Position numbers and translations under genes: made by a program
Source of the DNA: Paraburkholderia elongata
GTDB taxonomy: Bacteria; Pseudomonadota; Gammaproteobacteria; Burkholderiales; Burkholderiaceae
Reading direction: 5' to 3'
Length of the DNA: 64,000 nucleotides
NCBI RefSeq assembly: GCF_013177735.1
Contig: NZ_WOEZ01000126.1
Location: forward strand, 62,001 to 126,000
The notes under the pieces: model-generated
What the model was told of the DNA's origin: nothing
The model's input: the letters and a program-made list of their open reading frames with translations, nothing else
The model's database searches: none
Shown here: positions 7,946 to 17,500 of the stretch, piece after piece
How the letters are laid out: each line of letters begins with the position of its first letter
How positions within the stretch are numbered: the first letter of the stretch is position 1

Positions 7946-9382
7946 ATGTTGAACAAGACTTACCCGTACTACCTCGCCAACGTTGCGGTGGCCGCCAACA
8001 CCGATCTCGAAGTCACGGATAAATTCAGCGGCGAAGTGGCGACCCGTGTGGCGATGGCGGACGCGGCGGCGATCGACAAAGCGATCGGCTATGCCGTCGA
8101 GGCGATGCCGGCGTTGCGCGCGTTTCCGCCGTTCAAGCGCCAGGCCGTGCTCGAACATTGCGTGAAGCGGTTTCGCGAGCGTTACGACGAATTGGCGCTT
8201 GCGCTGTGTATCGAAGCCGGCAAGCCCATCAACGACTCGAAAGGCGAGGTCACGCGTCTGATCGATACGTTCAAGGTGGCGGCTGAAGAGTCGGTGCGCA
8301 TCGACGGCGAGATCATCAATCTGGAGATTTCGCCGCGGGCGAAGGGCTATCACGGCTATGTGAAGCGTGTGCCGATCGGTCCGTGCTCGTTTATTTCGCC
8401 GTTCAATTTTCCGCTGAACCTGACCGCGCACAAGGTCGCGCCGGCGATCGCGGCGGGCGTGCCGTTCGTGCTGAAGCCGGCGAGCCGCACGCCGGTCGGC
8501 GCGCTCATCATGGGTGAGATTCTTGCGGAGACCGACTTGCCGAAAGGCGCGTTCTCGATTCTTCCGGCGCATCGCGACGGCGCCGATCTGTTCACCACCG
8601 ATGAGCGTTTCAAGCTGCTGTCCTTCACCGGCTCGCCGGCGGTGGGCTGGGAACTGAAGAAGAAGGCCGGCAAGAAGAAGGTGATTCTGGAGCTGGGTGG
8701 CAACGCGGCGGCGATCGTCGACGGCGATCAGGGTGGGAAGCTCGACTATGTGGTCGACCGGCTGGCGTTCGGCGCGTTCTATCAGTCGGGGCAGAGTTGC
8801 ATCGGCGTGCAGCGGATTCTGGTGCACGCGAAGGTCTACGACGCGCTGCGCGAGAAGCTGATCGTGAAGACCAAGTCGCTTGTCATGGGCGATCCGAAAG
8901 ACGAAAAGACCTTTGTCGGGCCGATGATCTCCGAATCGGAGTCCAACCGTCTCGCCGGCTGGATGGAAAGCGCGGTGCAGGCGGGCGCGAAGATCATCGC
9001 CGGCGGCAAGGTCGAGGGCGCGATGTTCGAGGCCACGCTGCTCGAAGGCGTGAAGCGTGACACCGATCTCTATCGCAAGGAAGCCTTCGGCCCGGTGGCG
9101 ATTCTGGAGCGTTTCGACGATTTCGACGCCGCGCTGGCCACCGTCAACGACAGCGACTTCGGCTTACAAGCCGGCGTGTTCACCGATTCGCTCGCCCATG
9201 CGCATCGCGCGTGGGATCTACTCGACGTGGGCGGCGTGGTGATCAACGACGTGCCGTCGTTCCGGGTCGACAACATGCCGTATGGCGGCGTGAAAGATTC
9301 CGGACTCGGGCGCGAGGGCGTGCGCTACGCGATCGAGGATATGACCGAGATGCGCTTGATGGTGATGCGCGAGACGTGGTGA
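7946..9382 (+). CDS. NAD(P)-dependent aldehyde dehydrogenase (GapN / lactaldehyde dehydrogenase-like)
   Basis: This is a 478-residue ALDH-superfamily enzyme. It has PFNFPLNLTAHK, the cofactor strand LSFTGSPAVGWELKKKAG, the catalytic Glu in LELGGNAA, the catalytic Cys in QSGQSC and a C-terminal PYGGVKDSGLGREG. The family oxidises aldehydes to acids; this branch is often labelled non-phosphorylating glyceraldehyde-3-phosphate dehydrogenase, but the substrate is not shown by sequence. AAGGAG is 8 nt before ATG 7946, which decides the start over the longer frame. It probably shares a transcript with the acetolactate synthase-like gene upstream. Confidence 0.9.
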   Translation: MLNKTYPYYLANVAVAANTDLEVTDKFSGEVATRVAMADAAAIDKAIGYAVEAMPALRAFPPFKRQAVLEHCVKRFRERYDELALALCIEAGKPINDSKGEVTRLIDTFKVAAEESVRIDGEIINLEISPRAKGYHGYVKRVPIGPCSFISPFNFPLNLTAHKVAPAIAAGVPFVLKPASRTPVGALIMGEILAETDLPKGAFSILPAHRDGADLFTTDERFKLLSFTGSPAVGWELKKKAGKKKVILELGGNAAAIVDGDQGGKLDYVVDRLAFGAFYQSGQSCIGVQRILVHAKVYDALREKLIVKTKSLVMGDPKDEKTFVGPMISESESNRLAGWMESAVQAGAKIIAGGKVEGAMFEATLLEGVKRDTDLYRKEAFGPVAILERFDDFDAALATVNDSDFGLQAGVFTDSLAHAHRAWDLLDVGGVVINDVPSFRVDNMPYGGVKDSGLGREGVRYAIEDMTEMRLMVMRETW

Positions 9383-9836
9383 CGGGCGCGAGCGGGCGGT
9401 TGAGTTGGAGTGGCTCCTGGCGCCTGGGTGGTGCGCCGCCGTTCCCTGGTTGGCGGCTGGTCGGCGGTTGCTGTCACGCAACTGTCGCGTAGGCGAACTA
9501 CGCTGCCAGCGAGGCGCGCGGGCGTTTAGGGTCATTTCGCGACATGTTGCGACGATCCGGCGACGCCCGCGCCTAACCGCTGCCGGCCGGCTTTCGCCTA
9601 CGTAAGCGGGAAGATAAGCAGAAAGCCGGCAGATGCGCCATGAGTGTTTTTGCTGAAGTGCTACAATACCGGCCTTTCCGGCGGGTGTTTCCGCCGGCCG
9701 GAGCCGGCCGCATTTTTCCCGTAATACTGACGGGTCCCGTGCGGAACGCCGTGGCTCCGCCTTCATCCTGATGCCCTCTGCGGTTCCGACCGCTGCCGCG
9801 CGCACCGCGCCAAGCGCATTTTTAGCGAAAGCCACC
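9383..9836 (+). promoter_or_regulatory. Long leader region of rhlE with two hairpins
   Basis: There is no gene in this 454-bp gap. It contains a 10-bp perfect inverted repeat (GCCGGCTTTC at 9586-9595 with GAAAGCCGGC at 9621-9630), a TACAAT that may be a -10 element near 9662, and a GC hairpin (GCCGGC at 9693-9698 with GCCGGC at 9703-9708) followed by ATTTTT at 9712. The second hairpin resembles an intrinsic terminator inside the untranslated leader. The first may end transcription of the aldehyde dehydrogenase gene. Confidence 0.4.
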
Positions 9837-11324
9837 ATGTCCGACACAGCCGTCACGCCCAGCACTGCGACTTTTGATCAATTCGGTCTCGCGCCCGACA
9901 TCCTGAAAGCCGTCAAAGAATCGGGCTACACCATCCCTACGCCGATCCAGGAGCAGGCGATTCCCGTCGTGCTGGCCGGCCGTGACATGATGGGCGCCGC
10001 GCAAACCGGCACCGGCAAGACCGCGAGTTTTTCGCTGCCGATCATCCAGCGCTTGCTGCCGCAGGCCAGCACGAGCGCATCGCCCGCCCGCCATCCGGTG
10101 CGCGCGCTGATCCTCACGCCGACCCGCGAACTGGCCGACCAGGTGGCGGCGAACGTGCAGTCGTATGCGAAGCACACGGCGCTACGCAGCGCCGTGGTGT
10201 TCGGCGGTGTCGACATGAATCCGCAGTCCGAGCAGTTGCGCCGCGGCGTCGAAATTCTGATCGCTACGCCGGGCCGTTTGCTCGATCACGTGCAGCAGAA
10301 GACCGCCAATCTCGGCCAGGTGCAGATCCTCGTGCTCGACGAAGCCGACCGGATGCTCGATATGGGCTTCCTGCCGGATTTGCAGCGCATCCTGAACCTG
10401 CTGCCGAAGGAACGTCAGACGCTGCTGTTTTCGGCCACGTTCTCGGGCGAAATCAAGAAACTTGCCGCTACGTATCTGCGCGACCCGCAGACGATCGAAG
10501 TCGCGCGCAGCAATTCGACTGCGACCAATGTGACGCAGATCGTTTATGAGGTCGCCGAGGGCGACAAGACCGGCGCTGTCGTTAAATTGATTCGTGACCG
10601 CGGCCTCAAGCAGGTGATCGTGTTCTGTAACAGCAAGATCGGTGCGAGCCGTCTGGCGCGGAGCCTGGAGCGCGACGGTGTGGTCGCGACTGCGATTCAC
10701 GGTGACCGGACGCAGAATGAACGGATGCAGGCTCTGGATGCGTTCAAGCGTGGCGAGATCGAGGCTCTGGTGGCGACCGATGTCGCCGCGCGTGGGCTCG
10801 ATATTGCGGAACTGCCTGCTGTGATCAATTTCGATCTGCCGTTTAACGCCGAAGATTATGTGCACCGGATTGGGCGCACTGGGCGTGCTGGTGCTTCTGG
10901 CGATGCTTTGTCGCTTTGTAGCCCGAATGAGCGGAAGCAGTTGGCCGATATCGAGAAGCTGATCAAGCGGCCTCTGGATGTGCAACACCTGACTGTGGAT
11001 ACGCCGGTGCGGCATCACCATGAAGAGCGTCCGCCGCGGCGTGAGCGGGTTGATGGCCGTGCAGAGGGACGTGAAGAGCGGGGCGGTCGTCGGCGGTCGG
11101 GGGCTTCGGGTTCGGGGTCGTTCGATCGGCCGCATCATCATCGTGCGCAGCCTGTGGATGATTTTTTCCTCAAGCCTTATGAGCCTTCGCCGGCATCCAT
11201 TCGGAAAGTTGAGGAGGCGGCTGCTTCTTCGGCTGGTGCTCCGCAGAAGTCGGGTTCTAAGCAGCCGTTGGCTGCGTTGCTCGGTGGGTTTGGGATGCCT
11301 AGGAAGACTTCGTCGTCGTCTTGA
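9837..11324 (+). CDS. rhlE: DEAD-box ATP-dependent RNA helicase
   Basis: This is a 495-residue RhlE-type helicase. It shows the Q motif (F...GYTIPTPIQEQAIP), motif I AQTGTGKT, Ia PTRELADQ, motif II DEAD, motif III SAT, and motifs V/VI (TDVAARGLDI, HRIGRTGRAG). After the helicase core there is a basic, Arg/Gly/His-rich tail (RPPRRERVDGR...) that probably binds RNA. RhlE proteins remodel rRNA during ribosome assembly and help mRNA turnover in the cold. The start at 9837 (MSDTAV) fits homologues; an in-frame ATG at 9771 would add 22 residues. The 3' third is less GC-biased at third positions than the 5' part. Confidence 0.93.
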   Translation: MSDTAVTPSTATFDQFGLAPDILKAVKESGYTIPTPIQEQAIPVVLAGRDMMGAAQTGTGKTASFSLPIIQRLLPQASTSASPARHPVRALILTPTRELADQVAANVQSYAKHTALRSAVVFGGVDMNPQSEQLRRGVEILIATPGRLLDHVQQKTANLGQVQILVLDEADRMLDMGFLPDLQRILNLLPKERQTLLFSATFSGEIKKLAATYLRDPQTIEVARSNSTATNVTQIVYEVAEGDKTGAVVKLIRDRGLKQVIVFCNSKIGASRLARSLERDGVVATAIHGDRTQNERMQALDAFKRGEIEALVATDVAARGLDIAELPAVINFDLPFNAEDYVHRIGRTGRAGASGDALSLCSPNERKQLADIEKLIKRPLDVQHLTVDTPVRHHHEERPPRRERVDGRAEGREERGGRRRSGASGSGSFDRPHHHRAQPVDDFFLKPYEPSPASIRKVEEAAASSAGAPQKSGSKQPLAALLGGFGMPRKTSSSS

Positions 11325-11400
11325 TTTTTTGGTTTTTGGGTTGTGGTTGTGTGCCTGTGGCGTTGGCCTTTCCTTGATCTGACTTCTTTGGCCTTTCCTT

Positions 11401-11720
11401 GAATTGATATTGGTCTATTAGCGTTCGCCCCTGTGCGGGGCAGGCACTTACTTTCTTTGCCGCCGCAAAGAAAGATAAGCAAAGAAAGCGGCTCACACCG
11501 CTAATTCTTAAGCGGGTCCCTCGCGCAGTTGCAGTAGTGGTGCATCTGGAATCCGTGTTCTCGCACATTCGGCGTGAGTGACAAAGCCGTCATTCTTCCG
11601 GCGGCGCTGCGCGCGCCGTAGCGGTACTTCTTCAAACCCCTCGACCTCTCCGCTGGCGCCTCGCGGGTGTCAACCTGTTTGGTTTGCCTTCGACGCTTTT
11701 GGGCGCTAATTGCGCTGCAC
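11401..11720. repeat. Probable dispersed Paraburkholderia-type intergenic element
   Basis: The gap between rhlE and gluQ starts with a perfect 10-bp hairpin (CTTTCTTTGC 11451-11460, loop CGCC, GCAAAGAAAG 11465-11474). The sequence then continues through a stretch that I recall seeing many times in Paraburkholderia genomes, often mis-annotated as a small arginine-rich protein on the minus strand (11501-11764). The recognition is from memory. What can be seen directly is the hairpin, the lack of a supported gene and a lower GC content than the flanks. Confidence 0.5.
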
Positions 11721-12599
11721 TCACATGCCCACGCGCTTTGCCCATGCCGCCGTTGCGGCGGCATAGAAACCTTCTAGCGTCGTGTGTTCGTTGCCGCTTA
11801 TCTCAAGTCCCAAGTGCCGCGCGGCTGCTCTCAGCGTATCAAGGGGTTTGTCGTTGTCCAGCGCGGTTGCGCCGTTTTGCTTGCTGAGCTTTTCGCCCTG
11901 ATCGTTCGTGACCACCGGTACGTGCAAATACTCCGGCGTCGGTACGCCCAGGCAACGCTGCAGGTAGATCTGGCGGGCCGTTGAATCCATCAAGTCCGCG
12001 CCTCGCACAATGTGCGTAATGTCCGCGTCCGCATCGTCGACCACCACCGCCAGTTGGTACGCCCACTGGTCGTCGGCGCGCCTCAGGACGAAGTCGCCGA
12101 CCTCGGTGGCCAGGTTCTGCGTCTGCGTGCCCTGCCAGCGATCTTCGAATGTGATCACCGCCGCGTCGCCGTCGGGTACGCGCAGGCGCCATGCGCGCGC
12201 TCGTTTGCCATGCAGGCCGTCGCGGCAGGTGCCGGGGTAGGCGAGCGTAGTGTTGCGCGCGTGCGCATGCAGCAGCGAGTCAGCAATCTCCTTGCGCGTG
12301 CAGCCGCATGGATAGACCAAGCCGGTAGCCTTCAATTGATCGAGCGCTTCCTGATAGCGCGCAATACGATGGCTTTGCCAGACGGGCGGCTCGTCAGCAT
12401 GCATGCCGAAACGGTCGAGGGTCGACAGAATGTCCTCGGCCGCGCCAGGGACGGTGCGAGGTCCGTCAATGTCTTCGATCCGCACCAGCCACGCACCGCC
12501 ATGCGCGCGTGCGTCCAGCCAGCTTGCGAGCGCGCTCACCAGTGAGCCGAAATGCAAGGGCCCAGTAGGCGACGGCGCGAAGCGTCCACGATAGGTCAT
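11721..12599 (-). CDS. gluQ: Glutamyl-Q tRNA(Asp) synthetase
   Basis: GluQ-RS (292 aa) is a paralogue of the GluRS catalytic domain that attaches glutamate to queuosine at position 34 of tRNA-Asp. It lacks an anticodon-binding domain, as its length shows. The HIGH-like signature appears as FAPSPTGPLHFGS, the zinc site begins with YPCGCTRKEI, and the KMSKS-like loop is EKLSKQNGA. Transcription runs toward rhlE (convergent), and the 3' end abuts the intergenic element. Confidence 0.95.
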   Translation of the reverse strand: MTYRGRFAPSPTGPLHFGSLVSALASWLDARAHGGAWLVRIEDIDGPRTVPGAAEDILSTLDRFGMHADEPPVWQSHRIARYQEALDQLKATGLVYPCGCTRKEIADSLLHAHARNTTLAYPGTCRDGLHGKRARAWRLRVPDGDAAVITFEDRWQGTQTQNLATEVGDFVLRRADDQWAYQLAVVVDDADADITHIVRGADLMDSTARQIYLQRCLGVPTPEYLHVPVVTNDQGEKLSKQNGATALDNDKPLDTLRAAARHLGLEISGNEHTTLEGFYAAATAAWAKRVGM

Positions 12600-12625
12600 G
12601 GATTAAACGGGTGAGATTGCTCTCA

Positions 12626-13489
12626 TCACGCGGCGCGTGCCGCCTTGCTGTCCGGATGGCATTCCGGACACGTTTTGCCCGCCACGTACATCGGCGATTG
12701 CTGCGATTCGGGCGTCACCACCGCGCGGCAGCCGAAGCATTGGACGGTCGCGGTCGGCTCCAGTTGCGGGTTGAGCGCGGTGCGGTAGTCGAATACGAAG
12801 CAGTCGCCGTGATAATGCGCGCCGCCGACTTCCTCGAAATACTTCAGGATGCCGCCTTCGAGTTGGTAGACGTTCTCGATGCCGACTTCCTTCATGTGGA
12901 TCGCCGCCTTCTCGCAGCGAATCCCGCCCGTGCAGAACGACACCACCGTCTTGCCTTCCAGATCGGCGCGGTTCTGCTCGATTACTTCAGGAAACTCGCT
13001 GAATTTCGTAATGCGGTAGTCGAGCGCTTCGTCGAACGTGCCGACGTCCACTTCGAATGCATTGCGTGTGTCGAGCATGACGACGGGGCGGCCTTCGTCG
13101 TCATGGCCGCGGTCGAGCCAGCTTTTCAGCGTGGGGGCGTCGACGAACGGCGCGCGGCCGAGCTCCGGCCGGATCGCCGGCTTTTTCATCGTGATGATTT
13201 CGCGCTTGAGCTTGACCAGCATGCGGCGAAACGGCTGCTTTTCCGACAGGCTTTCCTTGAATTGCAGATTCGCGAACTTGCCCTCGAACAGCGCATCGTG
13301 ACGGATGTAGTCGATGAAGGCGTCCGCGGCTTCGCGCGAGCCCGCGACGAACAGGTTGATGCCTTCCGGCGCCAGCAGGACGGTGCCGCGCAAGCCGAGC
13401 GTATTGCAGCGCTCGGTGACGAGCGGGCGCCATGCGGCGGTGTCTTCGATAGTCGCGAAATGATACGCGGCGAGATTGACGATACTCAT
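12626..13489 (-). CDS. trhO: tRNA uridine(34) hydroxylase, rhodanese family
   Basis: This 287-residue TrhO (former UPF0176/YceA) protein takes part in oxygen-dependent formation of 5-hydroxyuridine at the wobble position of tRNAs. The N-terminal acylphosphatase-like part (LLAPEGIN) is followed by a rhodanese domain with active-site Cys in FCTGGIRCEKA and by LEGGILKYFEE. The C-terminus has paired cysteines (CFGC and CPEC) like a zinc knuckle. ATG 13489 is preferred over the frame opening at 13561 because homologues begin MSIVNLAAYHF. Its 3' end lies 27 bp from the start of gluQ, so the two tRNA-modification genes probably share a transcript. Confidence 0.92.
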   Translation of the reverse strand: MSIVNLAAYHFATIEDTAAWRPLVTERCNTLGLRGTVLLAPEGINLFVAGSREAADAFIDYIRHDALFEGKFANLQFKESLSEKQPFRRMLVKLKREIITMKKPAIRPELGRAPFVDAPTLKSWLDRGHDDEGRPVVMLDTRNAFEVDVGTFDEALDYRITKFSEFPEVIEQNRADLEGKTVVSFCTGGIRCEKAAIHMKEVGIENVYQLEGGILKYFEEVGGAHYHGDCFVFDYRTALNPQLEPTATVQCFGCRAVVTPESQQSPMYVAGKTCPECHPDSKAARAA

Positions 13490-13762
13490 GTGTGTCCAGC
13501 GGTAAGAAGTGTGCGCGGCGCGGAAAATGGGGCGCATTGAGCAGCCCGCATCAGGCTCCATGCGGCGCGGCCACGTCGAATAGGGCGAAACTCGTATTAT
13601 CCCTCAAGCTGGCGCTTCTTCCGACTCGGCCGAATGGCCAGTCTGTTGCGGCAGCTCAAATCGCCCGCAAATCACCGGTGTATGGCGCTCCCGCGTTTCG
13701 CTCCTAAGCCGAACGGCTAACGCGCGGTTTTGGCCTGAAAACTCCGGAAGGGTGGAGTTACA

Positions 13763-16700
13763 ATGTCGCCCATGTCAGATCCCCGCTTCGTTCATCTCCG
13801 CGTCCACTCCGAATTCTCGATTGCCGATGGCATCGTGCGTCTTGACGACATCGTCAAGGCCGCCGCCAAAGACGGTCAGGGCGCGCTCGCCCTTACCGAC
13901 CTCGGCAACGCGTTCGGCCTCGTCCGTTTCTACAAGGAAGCCCGCGGCAAAGGGGTCAAACCCATTGCCGGCTGCGACGTCTGGATCACCAATCCGGACG
14001 ACCGCGAGAAGCCTTCCCGTTTGCTGCTGCTGGTCAAGAACCGGCGCGGCTATCTGAATCTGTGCGAGCTGCTCAGCAAGGCATCGCTCACCAACCAGTA
14101 TCGCGGCCGCGCGGAAGTCGAAGCCGACTGGCTCGAATCCGGGTTGGGTGAAGGCCTGCTCGCGTTGTCGGGTGCGCAACAGGGCGACATTGCCCTCGCG
14201 CTCGCCGCCGGCAACGAAGAAGCGGCCAAACGCAACGCTTTGCATTGGGCGAAGGTGTTTCCTGGCGGCTTCTATATCGAACTGCAACGGTGCGCTCAGC
14301 CGGGCGGCGAGCAGTACGTGCAGCAGGCGGTTGCGCTTGCCGCGTCGCTGAAATTGCCGGTGGTGGCCACTCACCCCATGCAGTTCATGACGCCGGACGA
14401 TTTCACCGCGCACGAAGCGCGCGTGTGTATTTCCGAAGGCGACATCCTGGCGAATCCGCGCCGCTCGAAGCGCTTTACGTCCGAGCAGTATTTCCGCACG
14501 CAAGAAGAGATGGCGGCGCTGTTCGCGGACATTCCGTCGGCGCTCGCCAATAGTGTCGAAATCGCCAAGCGCTGCAACCTGACGCTCGAACTCGGCAAGC
14601 CGAAGCTGCCGCTCTTTCCGACGCCCGACGGCATGTCGCTCGACGACTACCTCGTGCAATTGTCGAAAGAGGGCCTCGAGAAGCGTCTCGAACAGTTGTA
14701 CCCGGACGAGGCGGAACGCGAAGCGCAGCGCGAAACGTATTACCAGCGCCTCGAATTCGAGTGCGGCACGATCATCAAGATGGGCTTTCCCGGCTACTTC
14801 CTGATCGTTGCGGACTTCATCAACTGGGCGAAGAACAACGGCGTGCCGGTCGGTCCGGGCCGGGGGTCGGGTGCAGGTTCGCTGGTCGCGTATGCGCTCG
14901 GCGTGACCGACCTCGATCCGCTGCGCTACAACCTGCTGTTCGAACGGTTCCTGAATCCGGAACGGGTCTCGATGCCCGACTTCGACATCGACTTCTGCCA
15001 GCACGGCCGCGACCGTGTGATTCAGTATGTGAAGGAGAAGTACGGCGCAGACGCCGTGTCACAGATCGCCACCTTCGGCACGATGGCGGCGAAAGCGGCG
15101 GTGCGGGATATCGGCCGCGTGCTCGATCTCGGCTACATGTTCACGGACGGCATCGCCAAGCTGATTCCGTTCAAGCCCGGCAAACACGTCACCATCGCCG
15201 ACGCGATGAAGGAAGAGCCGCTCTTGCAGGAGCGCTTCGACAACGAAGACGAAGTGCATCAGCTGCTCGAACTCGCACAGCGCGTGGAAGGCCTCACGCG
15301 TAACGTCGGTATGCACGCCGGCGGCGTGCTGATCGCGCCCGGCAAGCTGACCGATTTCTGCCCGCTCTATACGCAGGGCGACGAAAGCGGCGTCGTGAGC
15401 CAGTACGACAAGGACGACGTCGAAGCCGTCGGCCTCGTGAAGTTCGACTTTTTGGGTCTCACCACGCTGACAATTCTGGATTGGGCCGAGCGCTATATCC
15501 GCCGTCTCGATCCGTCGAAGAAAGACTGGTCGCTCGCGCAGGTGCCGCTCGACGACGCGGCGTCGTTCTCGATCCTGAAGAAAGCGAACACGGTCGCCGT
15601 GTTCCAGCTGGAAAGCCGCGGCATGCAAGGCATGCTGAAAGACGCGCAGCCTGACCGCTTCGAGGACATCATCGCGCTGGTCGCGTTGTACCGTCCGGGC
15701 CCGATGGACCTGATCCCGAGCTTCTGTGCGCGTAAGCACGGCCGCGAAGTGGTGGAGTATCCGGATCCGCGCGTCGAACCTGTTCTGAAAGAGACCTACG
15801 GCATCATGGTCTACCAGGAGCAGGTGATGCAGATGGCGCAGATCATCGGCGGCTACTCGCTGGGTGGCGCCGACTTGCTGCGCCGCGCGATGGGTAAGAA
15901 GAAGGCCGAGGAAATGGCCGAGCACCGCGAGCTGTTCCGCCAGGGCGCCTCGAAAAACGGGCTGACCGGCGAGAAGGCCGACGAAATCTTCGACTTGATG
16001 GAGAAGTTCGCGGGCTACGGCTTCAACAAGTCGCACGCGGCGGCGTATGCGCTGCTCGCGTACTACACCGCATGGCTGAAGGCGCATCATCCGGCCGAAT
16101 TCATGGCAGCGAATATGTCGCTCGCCATGGACGACACGGATAAGGTCAAGATCCTGTTCGAGGACTGTCTCACGAACAAGATGGCCGTGCTGCCGCCGGA
16201 CGTCAATCTGTCGGCGTACCGTTTCGAGCCGGTCGCGGAAACGGACGGCAAGCGGTCGAAAACGATTCGCTACGGCCTCGGCGCGATCAAGGGCAGCGGC
16301 CAGAACGCGATCGAAGAAATCCTGCGCGCACGCGAAGAAGGTCCGTTCATCGACATCTTCGACTTCTGCAACCGGGTCGACCGCCGGATCGTCAATCGGC
16401 GGACTGTGGAAGCATTGATCCGCGCGGGTGCGTTCGACACGCTGCACGCGAACCGCGCACAGTTGATCGCCTCTGTCTCGCTGGCAATGGAAGCGGCCGA
16501 GCAGGCGAGCGCCAACGCGATGCAGGCGGGCCTGTTCGACATGGGCGACGCGCCCTCGCAAGGTCATGAACTGGTCGACGAGCCGGAATGGCCGGAAAAG
16601 AAGAAGCTGCAGGAAGAGAAAGGCGCGCTCGGCTTCTACCTGTCGGGCCATCTGTTCGATGCCTATAAGGACGAAGTGCGCCGTTTCGTGCGCCAGAAGA

Positions 16701-17335
16701 TCGGCGAACTGAAGGAAGGGCGCGACAAGCTTGTCGCTGGCGTGATCGCGTCGCTGCGCACGCAGATGACACAGCGCGGCAAGATGCTGATCGCGCTGCT
16801 CGACGACGGCACCGGCCAATGCGAAGTGACCGTGTTCAACGAGACCTTCGAAGCGCACAAGCAGTTGTTCAAGGAAGACGAACTGCTAGTCGTGCAGGGC
16901 TCGGCGCGTAACGACGCATTCACGGGCGGCATCCGCTTCACCGTCGATACGGTGATGGATCTCGGCCGCGCCCGTTGCCGTTATGCGGAAGCCGTGAAGG
17001 TGCAGATGAACGGCAACGCGGACGCGTCGGCATTGCGGCGCGTGCTCGAAGCGCATAGCGCGGGTAAGGACGAGCCACAAGCTGTACCGGCGCCGGCCGC
17101 GTCATCGCGTGGTGGCAATGGAGGTGGCCGCAACGGCGGGGGCTATGGCGGCGGTGGTGGTCAGCGCCAAGCTGTGCAGATTCCGAACGGTCTCGCCGTG
17201 CAGGTGGTTTATCGCAGCGAGAATGCACAAGGTGAAATGCGTCTGGGCGATGCGTGGCGCGTAAAGCCGACCGACGAATTGCTCGCGGCCTTGCGCGGCG
17301 AGTTTGCTGGAAGCTCGATCGAAATCGTCTATTGA
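13763..17335 (+). CDS. dnaE: DNA polymerase III subunit alpha
   Basis: DnaE (1190 aa) is the replicative polymerase catalytic subunit. The PHP domain starts at once (FVHLRVHSEFSIADG); the catalytic palm holds GPGRGSGAGSLVAYALG and PDFDIDFCQ with the paired aspartates; helix-hairpin-helix, OB-fold (about 960-1060) and C-terminal tau-binding parts follow. A Gly-rich insert (GGNGGGRNGGGYGGGGG) interrupts the C-terminal region. GGAG is 5 nt before ATG 13763 but 14 nt before ATG 13772, which favours the former. It heads the LPS export region. Confidence 0.98.
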   Translation: MSPMSDPRFVHLRVHSEFSIADGIVRLDDIVKAAAKDGQGALALTDLGNAFGLVRFYKEARGKGVKPIAGCDVWITNPDDREKPSRLLLLVKNRRGYLNLCELLSKASLTNQYRGRAEVEADWLESGLGEGLLALSGAQQGDIALALAAGNEEAAKRNALHWAKVFPGGFYIELQRCAQPGGEQYVQQAVALAASLKLPVVATHPMQFMTPDDFTAHEARVCISEGDILANPRRSKRFTSEQYFRTQEEMAALFADIPSALANSVEIAKRCNLTLELGKPKLPLFPTPDGMSLDDYLVQLSKEGLEKRLEQLYPDEAEREAQRETYYQRLEFECGTIIKMGFPGYFLIVADFINWAKNNGVPVGPGRGSGAGSLVAYALGVTDLDPLRYNLLFERFLNPERVSMPDFDIDFCQHGRDRVIQYVKEKYGADAVSQIATFGTMAAKAAVRDIGRVLDLGYMFTDGIAKLIPFKPGKHVTIADAMKEEPLLQERFDNEDEVHQLLELAQRVEGLTRNVGMHAGGVLIAPGKLTDFCPLYTQGDESGVVSQYDKDDVEAVGLVKFDFLGLTTLTILDWAERYIRRLDPSKKDWSLAQVPLDDAASFSILKKANTVAVFQLESRGMQGMLKDAQPDRFEDIIALVALYRPGPMDLIPSFCARKHGREVVEYPDPRVEPVLKETYGIMVYQEQVMQMAQIIGGYSLGGADLLRRAMGKKKAEEMAEHRELFRQGASKNGLTGEKADEIFDLMEKFAGYGFNKSHAAAYALLAYYTAWLKAHHPAEFMAANMSLAMDDTDKVKILFEDCLTNKMAVLPPDVNLSAYRFEPVAETDGKRSKTIRYGLGAIKGSGQNAIEEILRAREEGPFIDIFDFCNRVDRRIVNRRTVEALIRAGAFDTLHANRAQLIASVSLAMEAAEQASANAMQAGLFDMGDAPSQGHELVDEPEWPEKKKLQEEKGALGFYLSGHLFDAYKDEVRRFVRQKIGELKEGRDKLVAGVIASLRTQMTQRGKMLIALLDDGTGQCEVTVFNETFEAHKQLFKEDELLVVQGSARNDAFTGGIRFTVDTVMDLGRARCRYAEAVKVQMNGNADASALRRVLEAHSAGKDEPQAVPAPAASSRGGNGGGRNGGGYGGGGGQRQAVQIPNGLAVQVVYRSENAQGEMRLGDAWRVKPTDELLAALRGEFAGSSIEIVY

Positions 17336-17340
17336 TGGCT

Positions 17341-17371
17341 GGTTTGCCCGCGCGGCGCGCGTGGGCAAACC
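17341..17371. terminator. Hairpin between convergent dnaE and the waaE-like gene
   Basis: GGTTTGCCC and GGGCAAACC (9 bp, perfect) enclose a GC-rich inner stem. No U-run follows on either strand, so it is a candidate bidirectional terminator or mRNA end rather than a proven intrinsic one. Confidence 0.5.
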
Positions 17372-17500
17372 GTTTGCGAGCCGTGGCCATGACGCTATGC
17401 TGGTTCGGACCATGCCGAATGCCAATTGCCGCTTGCCCGTGGCTAACGAATGCAGAGCACCGCCAACGCGCAATCGGCCCCCATCAACGAGCCCTGGCCA

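Noticed and set aside
11501..11764. Minus-strand 87-residue Arg-rich frame
   Set aside because: It overlaps the gluQ 3' end and lies in the probable dispersed repeat; likely a mis-annotation rather than a protein.
15059..16858. Minus-strand frame of 599 residues
   Set aside because: Antisense shadow of dnaE.
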